Of a stretch of DNA of 64,000 nucleotides, positions 24,512 to 36,357 are shown in pieces (the first letter of the stretch is position 1; each line of letters opens with the position of its first letter). The translations under genes were made by a program, and so were the position numbers. Under the pieces are notes generated by a model, which made no database searches, was not told the origin of the DNA, and saw nothing but the letters and a program-made list of their open reading frames with translations. The stretch is taken from positions 372,001 through 436,000 of the forward strand of contig JBCBMO010000005.1 in the NCBI GenBank assembly GCA_039822785.1. The letters are read 5' to 3'. This DNA is from Thermohalobaculum sp039822785 (lineage in GTDB: Bacteria > Pseudomonadota > Alphaproteobacteria > Rhodobacterales > Rhodobacteraceae).

Positions 24512-24988
24512 ATGTCGATTTCCCATTTGGCGGAGGAGGCCACGCAGATGTGGCGGACCTTCATGGCGCGGCCCGAAACCCAGGTGGATGCCCGCCTGTT
24601 CGACGTGATGACCATCGGCGAGACCGCCGCCATGGCCGACCGGGGGGCGGCGATGGTGCTGACGGGAATGAAGACCGCGAGCGCGACGCTGCCTGCGGCC
24701 TTCGGGGCCGAGGGGCCGCCCCCCATCGGCAGCTATGCCATCGTGCTCGACGGGTCGGGCCGGGCGGTCTGCGTTGTCCGCACCGAGAGCCTGGCGCTGG
24801 TGCCGTTCCGCGAGATCGGGGAGGACTTTGTGCAGGCGACCGGGGAATGGGACGGGACGGTCGCCACCTGGCGTGCGCGGATGACCTCGATCCTGGCGGC
24901 CAAGGCCGAGGACCACGGCCTGGACTGGGAGGAGACGACGGAGGTGCTTTGCGAGCGTTTCCGGGTCGTCCACCGCGCTGGCCTTTGA
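24512..24988 (+). CDS. ASCH domain-containing protein
   Basis: The 158-residue protein matches stand-alone ASCH proteins: MTIGETAAMADRGAAMVLTGMKTASA, then PPIGSYAIVLDGSGR, VCVVRTESLALVPFREIGEDF, and the end VLCERFRVV. ASCH domains resemble PUA folds and are thought to bind RNA; some hydrolyse N4-acetylcytidine. The gene is single, with a possible ribosome binding site GGAGCAGGCG, and is convergent with petC across a strong hairpin. Confidence 0.88.
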   Translation: MSISHLAEEATQMWRTFMARPETQVDARLFDVMTIGETAAMADRGAAMVLTGMKTASATLPAAFGAEGPPPIGSYAIVLDGSGRAVCVVRTESLALVPFREIGEDFVQATGEWDGTVATWRARMTSILAAKAEDHGLDWEETTEVLCERFRVVHRAGL

Positions 24989-24997
24989 CGGCAAAGG

Positions 24998-25019
24998 CCC
25001 CGCTGCGGCGACAGCGGGG
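24998..25019. terminator. Terminator hairpin between the ASCH gene and petC
   Basis: The arms CCCCGCTG (24998-25005) and CAGCGGGG (25012-25019) are exact reverse complements with a 6-base loop. They sit between two convergent genes and so may stop transcription from both. No long T-run follows. Confidence 0.7.
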
Positions 25020-25050
25020 TCCTCGATGGTGTCGGCGCTGAGCGGTTGGC

Positions 25051-25869
25051 TCAGGTCTCCTTGCCCTTCACCGACGCCCAGATCTGGCGGTTGGTGTAGA
25101 AGAGCAGCACGGCAAGCACGGCGAGCATCAGGAAGTTGCGAATGCCTGCTTCCTTGCGGTCGTTCAGCTTCGGCTCGGCGGCCCACATGAGGAAGGCCGA
25201 GACGTCCTCCGCCTCCTGCTCGAGCGTCGCCTCGGGCGGGACATAGCCGTTGGCATCGCCGTAGACCGTGTACTCCACGTCGTCGCCGTAGAGCGGCGGC
25301 GCCATGCTGATGAGCCCGCCGGCCATGGTCTCGTTCACATAGAGGATCGCGCCGGCCTGCTCGACCTCCTCACCGGTGTAGTGGGTGAGCAGCGAGTAGA
25401 TGTACTCCGGCCCGCCGATGCCGTTGAAGAGCTGGCTGATGCCGCTGCCCTGCGGGCCGTGGAAGCCCGCGCGGGCCTTGGCCATAAGCGAGAGATCCGG
25501 CGCGCCGAGCGCATCGTTGGCGGGGAACTTGTCGGTCGGGCGCCCCGGCCGCTCCTCGCCCGTGTCGGCGTCGATCACGAAGTACTGCTCGGCGATGGCG
25601 CGGACCTGCTCCTCGGGGAACTCGGGGCCGCCAGGCTCGCCCAGGCTGCGGAACGACACGAACTTCATGCCGTGGCAGCCCGCGCAGACGTTCTGATAGA
25701 CTTGGAAGCCGCGCTGGAGCTGGAAGCGATCGTAGGTGCCGAAGGGGCCTTCGAAGCTGAAGTCCACGTCGGTGATCGCCCCTGCCCCGCCGGCCGCCAC
25801 CGCCGCCCCCGGGAGGGAGACGGCAGCCGCCAGCAGCGCTGCACTGAGGGTGTTCTTGACCATGCTCAT
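25051..25869 (-). CDS. petC: Cytochrome c1 of the bc1 complex
   Basis: The 272-residue cytochrome c1 has a signal peptide (SAALLAAAVSLPGAAVA), the haem c attachment site VCAGCHGMKF, a methionine ligand in the later MAPPLYGDDV region, and a C-terminal membrane anchor (IRNFLMLAVLAVLLFYTNRQIW). ATG 25869 is preceded by GAGGAGA. It carries electrons from the Rieske protein to a soluble or membrane cytochrome c. It is the third gene of petABC, 17 bases after petB. Confidence 0.95.
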   Translation of the reverse strand: MSMVKNTLSAALLAAAVSLPGAAVAAGGAGAITDVDFSFEGPFGTYDRFQLQRGFQVYQNVCAGCHGMKFVSFRSLGEPGGPEFPEEQVRAIAEQYFVIDADTGEERPGRPTDKFPANDALGAPDLSLMAKARAGFHGPQGSGISQLFNGIGGPEYIYSLLTHYTGEEVEQAGAILYVNETMAGGLISMAPPLYGDDVEYTVYGDANGYVPPEATLEQEAEDVSAFLMWAAEPKLNDRKEAGIRNFLMLAVLAVLLFYTNRQIWASVKGKET

Positions 25870-25886
25870 TCTCCTCAGGGCCCGGA

Positions 25887-27236
25887 TCACTCGGCCGGGG
25901 TGGCGACGCTGTCCCCGCCCTTGCCGTTGCCGACCATCCAGCCGCCGTTGTGCCCCACAGCCGGCGCCTTGGGATGCTCGGTCGCGAAGCTCTCCTCGAC
26001 AGTGCCCGGCATCTCCTCCGGCGTCTCGATGATGCCCAGGACCGGCAGGATCACCAGGAAGTAGGCGAACCAATAGAGCGTGCCGATGAGCGAGATCGTC
26101 GGGATCAGCCCCTCCGCCGGCATGCCGCCCGCCCACATCAGGATGAAGAAGTCGACGACCAGGATCCAGAAGGCCACCCGCAGCATCGGCCGATACCGGG
26201 CCGAGCGGACGCGGCTGGTATCGGTCCAGGGTGCCAGCGCCATGATCACGATAGAGCCAAACATCGCCAGCACGCCACCGAGCTTGGAGTCGATGAACAG
26301 GATGTCGAAGTCGATCGCCCGGAGCATCGCGTAGAACGGCAGGAAGTACCACTCCGGCACGATGTGGGCCGGGGTCACCAGCGGGTTCGCCTCGATGTAG
26401 TTATCGGGGTGGCCCAGGTAGTTCGGCATGAAGAACACGATCGCCACGAAGAACAGCAGGAAGAGCACTAGCGCGTACACATCCTTGATCGTGTAGAAGG
26501 GGTGGAACGGCACCGTATCCCGCTTGGTCGTCTCGACGTCCGACTTGCGGATGTCGACACCGTCGGGGTTGTTGTTGCCGGTGGTGTGGAACGCCCAGAT
26601 GTGCACGACCGTCAGGCCCAGGATCAGGAAGGGCATGAGATAGTGCAGCGAGAAGAAGCGGTTGAGCGTCGCCTGGTCGATCGCAGGACCGCCCACCAGC
26701 CAGGTCTGCAGCGGCTCACCGATCAGCGGCAGGGCCGAGAAGAGGCCCGTGATCACGGTGGCGCCCCAGAAGGACATCTGACCCCAGGGCAGAACGTAGC
26801 CCATGAAGGCGGTGCCCATCATCAGCAGGTAGATCAGGATGCCGATGATCCAGGTGATCTCCCGCGGGGCCTTGTAGGAGCCGTAGTAGAGCGAGCGGAA
26901 GATATGCGCGTAGACCGCGATGAAGAAGAACGACGCGCCGTTCATATGGATGTAGCGCATCAGCCAGCCGCCGTTCACGTCGCGCATGATATGCTCGACC
27001 GAACCGAAGGCGTAATCGACATGCGGCACATAGTGCATGACCAGCACGATGCCGGTGACGATCTGGATCACGAGGAAGACCGTGAGCATGACGCCCCAGA
27101 TCCACATCCAGTTCAGGTTCTTCGGCGTGGGAAACGCCATGAAGTCGAAGGCCAGGCGGACGATCGGAAGCCGGCTGTCCACCCACTTCTCGACGCCGGT
27201 CTGCGGCTCGTAGTGTTCCTGCGGGATACCACTCAT
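25887..27236 (-). CDS. petB: Cytochrome b of the bc1 complex
   Basis: The 449-residue protein is the usual length for alphaproteobacterial cytochrome b. It has the two haem b histidine pairs in helices B and D (VEHIMRDVNGGWLMRYIHMNG; SLHYLMPFLILGLTVVHIWAFH), the Qo motif PEWYFLPFYAMLR and multiple membrane helices. It forms the membrane core of the Q cycle. It is the middle gene of petABC, 13 bases after petA, ending just before the petC ribosome binding site. Confidence 0.97.
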   Translation of the reverse strand: MSGIPQEHYEPQTGVEKWVDSRLPIVRLAFDFMAFPTPKNLNWMWIWGVMLTVFLVIQIVTGIVLVMHYVPHVDYAFGSVEHIMRDVNGGWLMRYIHMNGASFFFIAVYAHIFRSLYYGSYKAPREITWIIGILIYLLMMGTAFMGYVLPWGQMSFWGATVITGLFSALPLIGEPLQTWLVGGPAIDQATLNRFFSLHYLMPFLILGLTVVHIWAFHTTGNNNPDGVDIRKSDVETTKRDTVPFHPFYTIKDVYALVLFLLFFVAIVFFMPNYLGHPDNYIEANPLVTPAHIVPEWYFLPFYAMLRAIDFDILFIDSKLGGVLAMFGSIVIMALAPWTDTSRVRSARYRPMLRVAFWILVVDFFILMWAGGMPAEGLIPTISLIGTLYWFAYFLVILPVLGIIETPEEMPGTVEESFATEHPKAPAVGHNGGWMVGNGKGGDSVATPAE

Positions 27237-27249
27237 ATCAAATGCCTCC

Positions 27250-27780
27250 TCAGCCGATGATCACGGTTGTCGCGTCGGCCATTTCCAGCGGCGGAACCAC
27301 CAGGTTGGTCGGCGCGGGGCCGCGGCGGATGCGCCCCGAGGTGTCGTAGTGCGAGCCATGGCAGGGGCAGAACCACCCGCCGAAGTCGCCCGCCTGATCG
27401 ACCGGCACACAGCCCAGGTGCGTGCAGACGCCGACCATCACGAGGTACTTGCCCTCCTCGTCGAGCGCGCGCTCTTCGTCGGTCTGCGGATCCTTGAGAT
27501 CGCTCAGATCGACGTTGCGCGCCTCCTCGATCTCCTCCGGCGTGCGGTGGCGGATGAAGATGGGCTTGCCCTGCCATAGCACGCGGATCTGCGTGCCCTC
27601 GGCAACGCCGGAGATATCCTGGCGGATGGTGGACAGCGCCAGAACATCGGCCGACGGGTTCATCTGATCGACCAGCGGCCAGACGGCGGCGCCGGTGACC
27701 ACGACGCCCGTGGCGGCCGTGGCGACATAGAGGAAGTCGCGCCGGGACCCCTCATCATGTTTCACTTCGGTCTCAGACAC
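27250..27780 (-). CDS. petA: Rieske iron-sulfur protein of the bc1 complex
   Basis: The 176-residue protein has an N-terminal Arg-Arg motif and membrane helix (RRDFLYVATAATGVVVTGAAV) that serves as Tat signal and anchor. The 2Fe-2S ligand boxes are CTHLGC and CPCHGSHYD. The start is GTG 27780, with an excellent AGGAGGAAACCG upstream; an open frame extends 20 codons further without similarity. It leads the petABC operon and is divergent from trmL, so the operon promoter lies in 27781-27968. Confidence 0.96.
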   Translation of the reverse strand: MSETEVKHDEGSRRDFLYVATAATGVVVTGAAVWPLVDQMNPSADVLALSTIRQDISGVAEGTQIRVLWQGKPIFIRHRTPEEIEEARNVDLSDLKDPQTDEERALDEEGKYLVMVGVCTHLGCVPVDQAGDFGGWFCPCHGSHYDTSGRIRRGPAPTNLVVPPLEMADATTVIIG

Positions 27781-27968
27781 CGGTTTCCTCCTGACTGGGC
27801 CCGAAAAAGGCGGCACGGCGTATGGATATCGCAGACACACCTTTCCCGAGTGTTCTGACGCGGATGTAGCCGGGGGTCCCGATGTGGTCCACGGGTAGAG
27901 GCGTCGCAGAATGCCGCATCGGCGGACGGAAGCTCATCCGACAGCGCCTTTTCCGAGGGGTGGCAAGC
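27781..27968. promoter_or_regulatory. Divergent promoter region petABC / trmL
   Basis: This 188-base region separates two divergent starts and must hold the promoter of the bc1 operon (minus strand) and of trmL (plus strand). The only site I can place with confidence is the petA Shine-Dalgarno AGGAGG just upstream of GTG 27780. I see no confident -35/-10 pair. Confidence 0.45.
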
Positions 27969-28457
27969 ATGGTCAAGAACCAGCACGCGGCGCGGGTCTC
28001 CCTGGCGCTCATTGCGCCGGACATAGCACCAAATGTGGGGGCGATTATTCGACTCGCGGCTTGTTTGGACGTGAATGTTGCCGTGGTCGAGCCCTGCGGC
28101 TTCCCCTTCAGCCCGCATGCCTGGCGCCGTCAGGCGATGGATTACGCGCGTCTGGCGCGGGTCGAGCACCTGCCGGGCCTGGGCGCCTTTGCCGCGGGGC
28201 TGGAGGGGCGGCGGGCGGTGGCGCTGACCGCGCGGGGCGATCTGGCGCTGCAGAACTTCGCCTTTGCGCCGGGCGATGTGCTGATGCTGGGAGCGGAGAC
28301 CGCCGGGCTGCCGGCGCCCGCCTACGACCTGGCTGCCGCGGCGGTGCGAATCCCGCTGCGGGCAGAGGCGCGGTCGCTCAACGTCGCCCAAGCCGCCGCG
28401 GTCGCCCTGTTCGAGGCACTGCGCCAAACGGATGGGCTGCCTGGCGCAGCGTCCTGA
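27969..28457 (+). CDS. trmL: tRNA (cytidine(34)-2'-O)-methyltransferase, TrmL type
   Basis: This 162-residue SPOUT-fold methyltransferase has IAPDIAPNVGAIIRLAACLD (motif 1-like), PGDVLMLGAETAGLP (motif 2) and RSLNVAQAAAVALFEALRQ (motif 3), as in TrmL and SpoU-family enzymes. TrmL methylates the wobble ribose of tRNA-Leu isoacceptors. ATG 27969 is used; an open frame runs 29 codons upstream into the divergent promoter region. The stop abuts the stop of the ABC exporter gene on the other strand. Confidence 0.85.
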   Translation: MVKNQHAARVSLALIAPDIAPNVGAIIRLAACLDVNVAVVEPCGFPFSPHAWRRQAMDYARLARVEHLPGLGAFAAGLEGRRAVALTARGDLALQNFAFAPGDVLMLGAETAGLPAPAYDLAAAAVRIPLRAEARSLNVAQAAAVALFEALRQTDGLPGAAS

Positions 28458-30307
<1,850 letters not shown>

Positions 30308-30311
<4 letters not shown>

Positions 30312-32176
30312 GCGGCGCTTTCCTGCGACGGTCCCTCCGTGCGGGCGGCGCTGTCGATGAAGCCGCCTGACTGGCGCGACCAGAGCCGGGCATAGAGCCC
30401 GCCCGCGTCGAGCAGTTCCTGATGCGTGCCCTGCTCGGCCACCAGCCCGTCATCCAGCACGACGATGCGGTCCATCTGCTGGATCGTCGAAAGCCGGTGG
30501 GCGATGGCGATCACGGTGCGCCCGGCCATCAAGGTCTCCATGCTGTCCTGGATCGCGGCCTCGACCTCGCTGTCGAGGGCCGAGGTCGCCTCATCCAGGA
30601 TCAGGATCGGCGCGTCCTTCAGCACCGCGCGGGCAAGGGCGATGCGCTGGCGCTGGCCGCCCGACAGCTTGACGCCCCGCTCGCCGACCTGGGCATCGAG
30701 ACCCGAGCGGCCGTCGCGGTCGTTCAGCCCCTCGATGAAGCCATCCGCCGCCACCTGACGCGCCGCCGCCATAACCTCCGCATCGGTGGCATCGGGCTTG
30801 CCGTAGCGGATGTTCTCCCGGATCGAGCGGTGCAGCAGCGCCGTGTCCTGCGTGACCATGGAGATCTGGGCGCGCAGGCTCTCCTGCTGCAGGGCGCGCA
30901 GGTCCTGCCCGTCGATCAGCACGCGCCCCTGTTCGGGGTCGAAGAAGCGCAGGGCGAGGTTCACCAGCGTGGACTTGCCGGCGCCGGAGCGGCCGACCAG
31001 CCCCACACGCTCGCCCGCCTCGACCGCCAGATCGATGCCCCGCACCCCGCCCGAGCCGCGGCCATAGTGGTGATGCACCGCCTCGAACCGGATCGTCCCG
31101 CCACCAAAGGCAAAGGGCTTGGCATCCGTCGCATCGGGCAGGCGCAGGGGCTGGGCGAGGGTATCCATCCCCTCCTGAATGGTGCCGATGTTCTGGAACA
31201 GCATCGAGACGATCTGCATGATCCAGTCCACCAGGCCCGACATGCGGATCGCGATGGCCACCGCGGCCGCAACGATGCCCGGTGTCACGGCGCCCTGAGT
31301 CCACAGCATCACCGCATAGCCGATCACCCCGCCATAGAGCAGGACGTGCAGCCCCGACATGCCCATCCGCAGGTAGGTGTACATGCGGGTCTGCGCGGCG
31401 AAGGCCTGGCGGAACTCCTCCAGCGCGTCCTTGGCGTAGGCTTCCTCACGGTCCGCATGGGCGAAGAGCTTCACCGTCTGGATATTGGTGTAGCTGTCCA
31501 CGATGCGCCCGGCGAGGGTCGAGCGCGCCTCCGCCACCCGCTTGCCCGCGCGGGTGATGCGCGGGATGAACCAGGTGGCGAGCGCGATGAACCCGGCCAG
31601 CCAGAGCGACAGGGGAATCAGCAGCCGCGGGTCGGCATCGGCCAGGACCACCGCCGCGCCGATGGTGAAGATCAGCGCGAACCAGATCGCGTCGGTGAGC
31701 TGGAACACGCTGTCGCCGATGGCGGGCGCAAGCTGGTTCTGCTTGTTGGCGATGCGCCCGGCGAAGTCATCGGCGAAGAAGCTCAGCGACTGACGCAGCA
31801 TCCGCCGGTGCGTGCGGTAGCGGATCAGCGCGCCGTTGGTCGGGTAGAACCCCTGGCCCATCAGAACCGAATAGCCGATGTCCGTCAGCGGATAGATCAC
31901 CAGCGCGATCACCGCCATGAAGATGAGCGTATCCCAGTGCTCGGCCCAGAGCTGCTCTGGCGCGGTTGTGGCGAGGATATCGATCAGCTCCGCGGCGAAG
32001 GCGACAAGGGCGGCCTCGAACACGGCCGCGATCAGCCCCAGCACCATGCCCCCGGCGATCACCCAGCGGGTGGGCCAGAGGAAGTAGAGGATAAAGGGGA
32101 TGAGCCGATCGGGCATCGGCGCCCGGTCGTCATAGGGTGTGTAGGGGTCGACGAGACGTTCGAAGCGGCCGAGCAT
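30308..32176 (-). CDS. ABC exporter, fused permease-ATPase (subunit 1)
   Basis: This 622-residue protein (ATG 32176) has the same layout as its neighbour: six helices, then an ATPase with Walker A GRSGAGKST, the LSGGQ signature and Walker B ILDEATSALD. The D-loop and switch histidine (AIAHRLSTIQ) are present in both halves, so both sites look catalytically competent. A TTG 20 codons upstream is possible, but the ATG fits the family start better. It is the first gene of the two-gene exporter operon. Both proteins end in a similar short tail (SGGFI/SGGFL). Confidence 0.92.
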
Positions 32177-32539
32177 GGCGACGGGGTCCGGGGCAGGTGG
32201 CAGCGGGTCGGTGACCCAAGAACGGCACCGGAACAATCGACGGCGCCACGCTCAGCCATGTGGTGTCCAGGCGCCCGAGATCAAACGCCGCAGCCAAGTT
32301 CCCTTTGGGAAAGTCCCAGATCGCGACATGACGCCTGCCATTGACCTTGCACTTCGGGGCGGGCTGTCGTCGATTAGCCACCGGTTTGCCTCAGTTTCGC
32401 ACCAAAGTCTCCCCATGTAGGCCGGCGGTGTGCGATGCGTCCGCGGACCCACTATGGCGACGGAGCCCGTAGTGGCTGCGGCGCCGGCTTGGCGTTGGAC
32501 AGAGCGTTCTCGGCGACGGCAGCAAATCGGAGAGGTCCG
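32177..32539. other. 363-bp divergent regulatory region between the ABC exporter and SPOR genes
   Basis: No gene is supported. The region separates a minus-strand operon from the plus-strand SPOR gene and should hold both promoters. For the plus gene a GGAGAGG ribosome binding site lies at about 32529. On the plus strand a TTGACCTTGCAC stretch (near 32340) resembles a -35 element, but I cannot pair it with a confident -10. Confidence 0.4.
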
Positions 32540-34969
32540 ATGAAAGAGCGTGACGACACCGGAGAGAACCCTGATGCGGTTCTGCGGGCGCTGCGACGCA
32601 TGCGCCAGTCGATGCCCGAGAACGGTCGAAACGAGCAGGCGCGCGGCGCACGGGCCGAGGCGACCGAGACCCTGGTGGCGGAGGCGCCGGACGCCGTCGA
32701 GACCGCACCTATGCTTTTGTCTGAGCACACTGTTGGGCCCGAAAACGAGGCAGACGATTCCTTGAACAACCAAGCGACGACGGAGGAGGCCACCAAAGCG
32801 GCTTCCGAGATGGCGCCTGAGACGGCGAGCGCGCCGGAGGCAGAGACGGCGAACGCGCCGGCGCCGGAGACATCGAGCGCCGCGGCGTCTGAGACAGCGA
32901 GCGCGATGGCGCTGGAGACCGCTACCGAGACCGCGGCGGATGCAACCGTCGATTCCCCGAACAACGTGTCTTCGGCGGTGCCTGAGGTAGTTGCCGCAGA
33001 GGCGGCCGCCGAGCCTGCGGGAACACCGAACGATTCTGGGACGGCCGCGGCAGAGCCGATGGTGGCTGAGCGCGAAGAGGCGTCGGCGAGCGAAGGAGCG
33101 ACCCCAGCACCGAGGCAGACGCGTCAGAGCCCTGGGTCGCTGTTTGCGCCCCTCAACCGCGATCCGGTCACCGAGCTTGGGCTGTCGCGCGCCCCCAGGA
33201 CACCGGCGAAGAAGGCCAAGCCCGCAGAGACCGCTGCGCCCGCGGCGACGGAACCGGCGGCGGACAAACGTGCCGAGCCCGGCTGGGCATCGGCGAGCGA
33301 CGAGCGCTCCATGGCCGGCGATGCTTTTCTGTTCGACGCCGATCCCTCGCCGGTACGGACCCCGAAGACACCCGAGGCAGCGGCGGCGAAGGCCCAGGCT
33401 GTCGACAGCAAGCCCGATGCTGGCGCCGCGACGGGGGCTGAAGCCGGGGACGATGAGAAGATCGTACCGCTCCCCCTAGGAGATGCCGCATCCGACATGG
33501 CAGGGGAGCCGGCATCGGGTGACGCGGACTTGGCAGCGCGGGGCGGACGTGACGCCGCAGGACCGCGGCGCACCGCGGCCGGGCGTCATGACGCAGAGGC
33601 CGAGGACGTGGCCATGAGCGCCCTGCGCCGTGAGGCAGCACAGCCGCGTCGCACCAAGCGGTCCCTGCCCTTCGTGGGCAACCTCAGCCTGGACAAGCTG
33701 CCGCTGAAACTTCCGGTTTCCCTGCCGACCACAATGAGCCCGACCACCATGAGCCCCATGATGCAGCGCGGCGCCCTCGCCGCCGGCGTCGCAGGGGTCG
33801 CGATCCTCGTCCTGTCGCTGTTCGGCGGATCGTCGTCTGCGCCAACGACGGAGCTTGCCCCGCTGTTGGAGAAGGTGGCGGCGCTGGAGGAGCGGCTGGC
33901 CGCGGCGGACGCGGAGGCCGATGCGGTTCAGGCGCAAGCGGTCGCCGAGGCCGAGGCGCGCGAACGCCGCCTTGCCGAGGAAATCGAGACCCTGCGCGGC
34001 GCGCTGGAGAACGCGCGCAATGACGTGAACCGAGGCGCCGCCGCCGACGCGGCCCGCCAGGCCACGATGGAGCGCGAGCTGTCGCAACTGCGCGCTGCCT
34101 ACCGCGATCAGGCGGAGGCGCTCGACGAGACGCGCGCCGCACTCGAGGTCGCGCAGGAGAAGGCGGATACCGTGGCGGCCGATGTGGCGGCCCTGGGCGC
34201 AGCGGCCCAGGCCTCGCCGGCACCGCCGAGCTTCGCGCCCATCGCCTTCGGTGCCAGTCCGACCGAGGACGGCGAGGGTGGTGCAGAGACGGGGCTGCTC
34301 GGCGGCTCGCTCGGCATCGGCGGGAGCGTCTCGTCCGGCGTCAGCATCGGCACTGCCGCAGCACCGAGCACCGGCAATGCGCCCCTGCGCGGTCCCGCGG
34401 CACCGGGAACGCCCGCGCCGGGTCAGCCGACAACCGCGGCGGACGGCACCGGTGCTAGTGGTGTGGCGCCCGCCGGACTGGCAGCAGGCGCGCCCGCATC
34501 GGTGCCAGCGCCGGTCCCTGCGCATGCCACCCAACCGCAGCAGGTGGCGGCCCTGCTCAGCGCTCCGCGGCCGTCACGGCCTTCGGCACCGGCACCGCGC
34601 CCGGCGGCCTCGGCGCCCGTGCCGACGCCGGCGGCCGTGTCCGGCGCCACGTCGGACGACGCGGGGACGGCGGCAGAAGACAACACCCTGGGGGCAGCGG
34701 CGACCAGCGGCGTGACCGTGGGTGGCGGCAATACGCGCGGCAGCGTCTACCTGCAGGCCGGGGTCTTCACTCGCCTCAGCTTCGGCTACCGGCTGCGCGA
34801 CAACCTGCGCAACGCGGGGATCCCCGCGGAGGCGCTGGCCAGCACCTTCGCCGGCAAGGAGGCCCTGCGGGTCCGCGTCGGCCCGCTGGAGGACGACGAG
34901 AGCCGTACCGCGGCCCTGACGAAGCTCCGCAGCCTCGGCGTCTACGACGCCATGCCGGTCTCGCGCTAA
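32540..34969 (+). CDS. SPOR domain-containing membrane protein
   Basis: The 809-residue protein has a long, Ala/Glu/Thr/Pro-rich cytoplasmic N-terminus (about 1-395), one membrane helix (ALAAGVAGVAILVLSLFGG), and a periplasmic coiled coil (about 430-530, with many Ala/Glu/Arg heptads). A Pro/Ala linker and a C-terminal SPOR domain of about 75 residues follow (GSVYLQAGVFTRLSFGYRL to YDAMPVSR). SPOR domains bind denuded glycan strands at the division septum, so a role in cell division or envelope remodelling is likely. ATG 32540 has GGAGAGG. The low-complexity N-terminus could vary in length between strains. Confidence 0.85.
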   Translation: MKERDDTGENPDAVLRALRRMRQSMPENGRNEQARGARAEATETLVAEAPDAVETAPMLLSEHTVGPENEADDSLNNQATTEEATKAASEMAPETASAPEAETANAPAPETSSAAASETASAMALETATETAADATVDSPNNVSSAVPEVVAAEAAAEPAGTPNDSGTAAAEPMVAEREEASASEGATPAPRQTRQSPGSLFAPLNRDPVTELGLSRAPRTPAKKAKPAETAAPAATEPAADKRAEPGWASASDERSMAGDAFLFDADPSPVRTPKTPEAAAAKAQAVDSKPDAGAATGAEAGDDEKIVPLPLGDAASDMAGEPASGDADLAARGGRDAAGPRRTAAGRHDAEAEDVAMSALRREAAQPRRTKRSLPFVGNLSLDKLPLKLPVSLPTTMSPTTMSPMMQRGALAAGVAGVAILVLSLFGGSSSAPTTELAPLLEKVAALEERLAAADAEADAVQAQAVAEAEARERRLAEEIETLRGALENARNDVNRGAAADAARQATMERELSQLRAAYRDQAEALDETRAALEVAQEKADTVAADVAALGAAAQASPAPPSFAPIAFGASPTEDGEGGAETGLLGGSLGIGGSVSSGVSIGTAAAPSTGNAPLRGPAAPGTPAPGQPTTAADGTGASGVAPAGLAAGAPASVPAPVPAHATQPQQVAALLSAPRPSRPSAPAPRPAASAPVPTPAAVSGATSDDAGTAAEDNTLGAAATSGVTVGGGNTRGSVYLQAGVFTRLSFGYRLRDNLRNAGIPAEALASTFAGKEALRVRVGPLEDDESRTAALTKLRSLGVYDAMPVSR

Positions 34970-34988
34970 GGGCGCGCTGCGTCGCCGG

Positions 34989-35783
34989 TCAGGCCGCGGG
35001 CGCCGTCGGCTGGGCCAGCATCTGCGGCAGGGTGACGATCTCGACGCCCGCCCCCTCCAGCGCTGCGCGGGCGGCGCGGGCCACGGCCACGGCGGTCGGC
35101 TCATCGCCGTGGACACAGAGGCTGTCGAACCCGATCGGCAGCGGGGTGCCGTGTCGCGAGACGATCGTCTCCTCGAGGACCATCCGCACCACCCGCTCCG
35201 CCGCAACGGTCGGGTCCTTGATCACCGAGCCGGCGACGGTGCGGGGGGTAAGCGTGCCGTCGTCCTCATAGGTACGATCCACGAAAGCCTCGCGGCCCAG
35301 GCGCAGCCCCGCGGCCCTCGCCGCCGCTTCCATCTCGGTGCCCGGCATCACCAGGGCGATGAGATCGGGCGCCACCTTGGCCTGGGCCAGCATGATGGCA
35401 TCGGCATAGGCACGATCGACGCAGGCCATGTTGTTGAGGGCGCCGTGGGCCTTGACGTGGGTGACGGTCTGGCCGGCGTAGCGCGCCATACCGAGCATCG
35501 CCCCGATCTGATAGGCGATCTGATGCTCCAGGGCCTCCGGGCTCATGCGGATCTGGCGCCGACCAAAGCCCCAGAGGTCGTCAAAGCCCGGATGCGCACC
35601 GATGGAGACGCCGTGGCGCCCCGCCGCCTCCAGCGTGCGGCGCATGACCGAGGCATCGCCGCCGTGGAAGCCACAGGCGATGTTGGCTGACTTCACGATG
35701 GTCAGCAGGGCTGCGTCGTCGCCGATGTCATAGGCGCCCCAGCCCTCTCCCATGTCCGCGTTGATGTTGATCCGCCGCGCCAT
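34989..35783 (-). CDS. pxpA: 5-oxoprolinase subunit PxpA (LamB/YcsF family)
   Basis: The 264-residue protein has the family signature NINADMGEGWGAYD at the start and NIACGFHGGD, with IGAHPGFDD and HVKAHGALNN. In complex with PxpB and PxpC it cleaves 5-oxoproline to glutamate with ATP. The pxpBC pair lies on the other strand (36358-38186), so the set is split around a shared intergenic region. The start is ATG 35783. Confidence 0.93.
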   Translation of the reverse strand: MARRININADMGEGWGAYDIGDDAALLTIVKSANIACGFHGGDASVMRRTLEAAGRHGVSIGAHPGFDDLWGFGRRQIRMSPEALEHQIAYQIGAMLGMARYAGQTVTHVKAHGALNNMACVDRAYADAIMLAQAKVAPDLIALVMPGTEMEAAARAAGLRLGREAFVDRTYEDDGTLTPRTVAGSVIKDPTVAAERVVRMVLEETIVSRHGTPLPIGFDSLCVHGDEPTAVAVARAARAALEGAGVEIVTLPQMLAQPTAPAA

Positions 35784-35862
35784 CGACGCCTCCCGTCTGT
35801 CAGCTCCGCAGGAGCCTCGGGCAAATCGCCGGGGGGATCAACGTGTCGCGCTCATGGGCGGC

Positions 35863-36150
35863 TCAGCGCAATCCAGCCGGGACGGGGCGTGGCTGCTTGA
35901 TGCCGGATCCGCAGCAGACGATGCAGACCTCTCGCCCCTCGCAGCCGCGCCATCGGGTATAGGTCCGACCGCGGCGATTGCGGACCCATCCGTGGCCGTC
36001 GCAGGCGGGGCATTTGGTCGGCACCGGCCGGGGTTTCTGCGCCCCATGGGGTTTGCGGGGCGCCTTGGGCTCGCGCACCAGGGCGTCGTGCCCCAGCTGC
36101 AGCAGGGGAAGGTCGATGTTCCAAGCACTTGTCATGGTACGCAACTCCAC
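35863..36150 (-). CDS. Small protein with two CxxCxGxG zinc-binding motifs
   Basis: The 95-residue protein starts at GTG 36150 behind a strong GGAGGAG ribosome binding site, which supports it as a real gene. It carries two DnaJ-type cysteine motifs, CPACDGHG and CIVCCGSG, about 30 residues apart with Arg-rich sequence between. Two such motifs would form one zinc site. No further family is recognised. It lies upstream of pxpA on the same strand (79 bases apart) and may be cotranscribed; a role in the oxoprolinase system is not established. Confidence 0.7.
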   Translation of the reverse strand: MELRTMTSAWNIDLPLLQLGHDALVREPKAPRKPHGAQKPRPVPTKCPACDGHGWVRNRRGRTYTRWRGCEGREVCIVCCGSGIKQPRPVPAGLR

Positions 36151-36357
36151 GCGATCTCCTCCACTTATAGTTGTACTACAGAATCGATTTGCCGCAAAAG
36201 TTGCATCGCGAGGCGATCAGCGGCGATGCGGCGGCGACCTACGATGCTCCCCTTTTCATGCGTGCTCGCTGGGCTAGGCTAAGCGCTTAGGCCCTTTGGT
36301 CGCGTGACCGCGCGGGGCGATCGGCGGACGTGGTTCGCGGGCAGGGGGAGAGAGCCG

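Noticed and set aside
30422..32344. Long open frame antisense to the ABC exporter (about 640 codons)
   Set aside because: It lies opposite an intact exporter with all ATPase motifs; the composition is that of a reverse-complement shadow.
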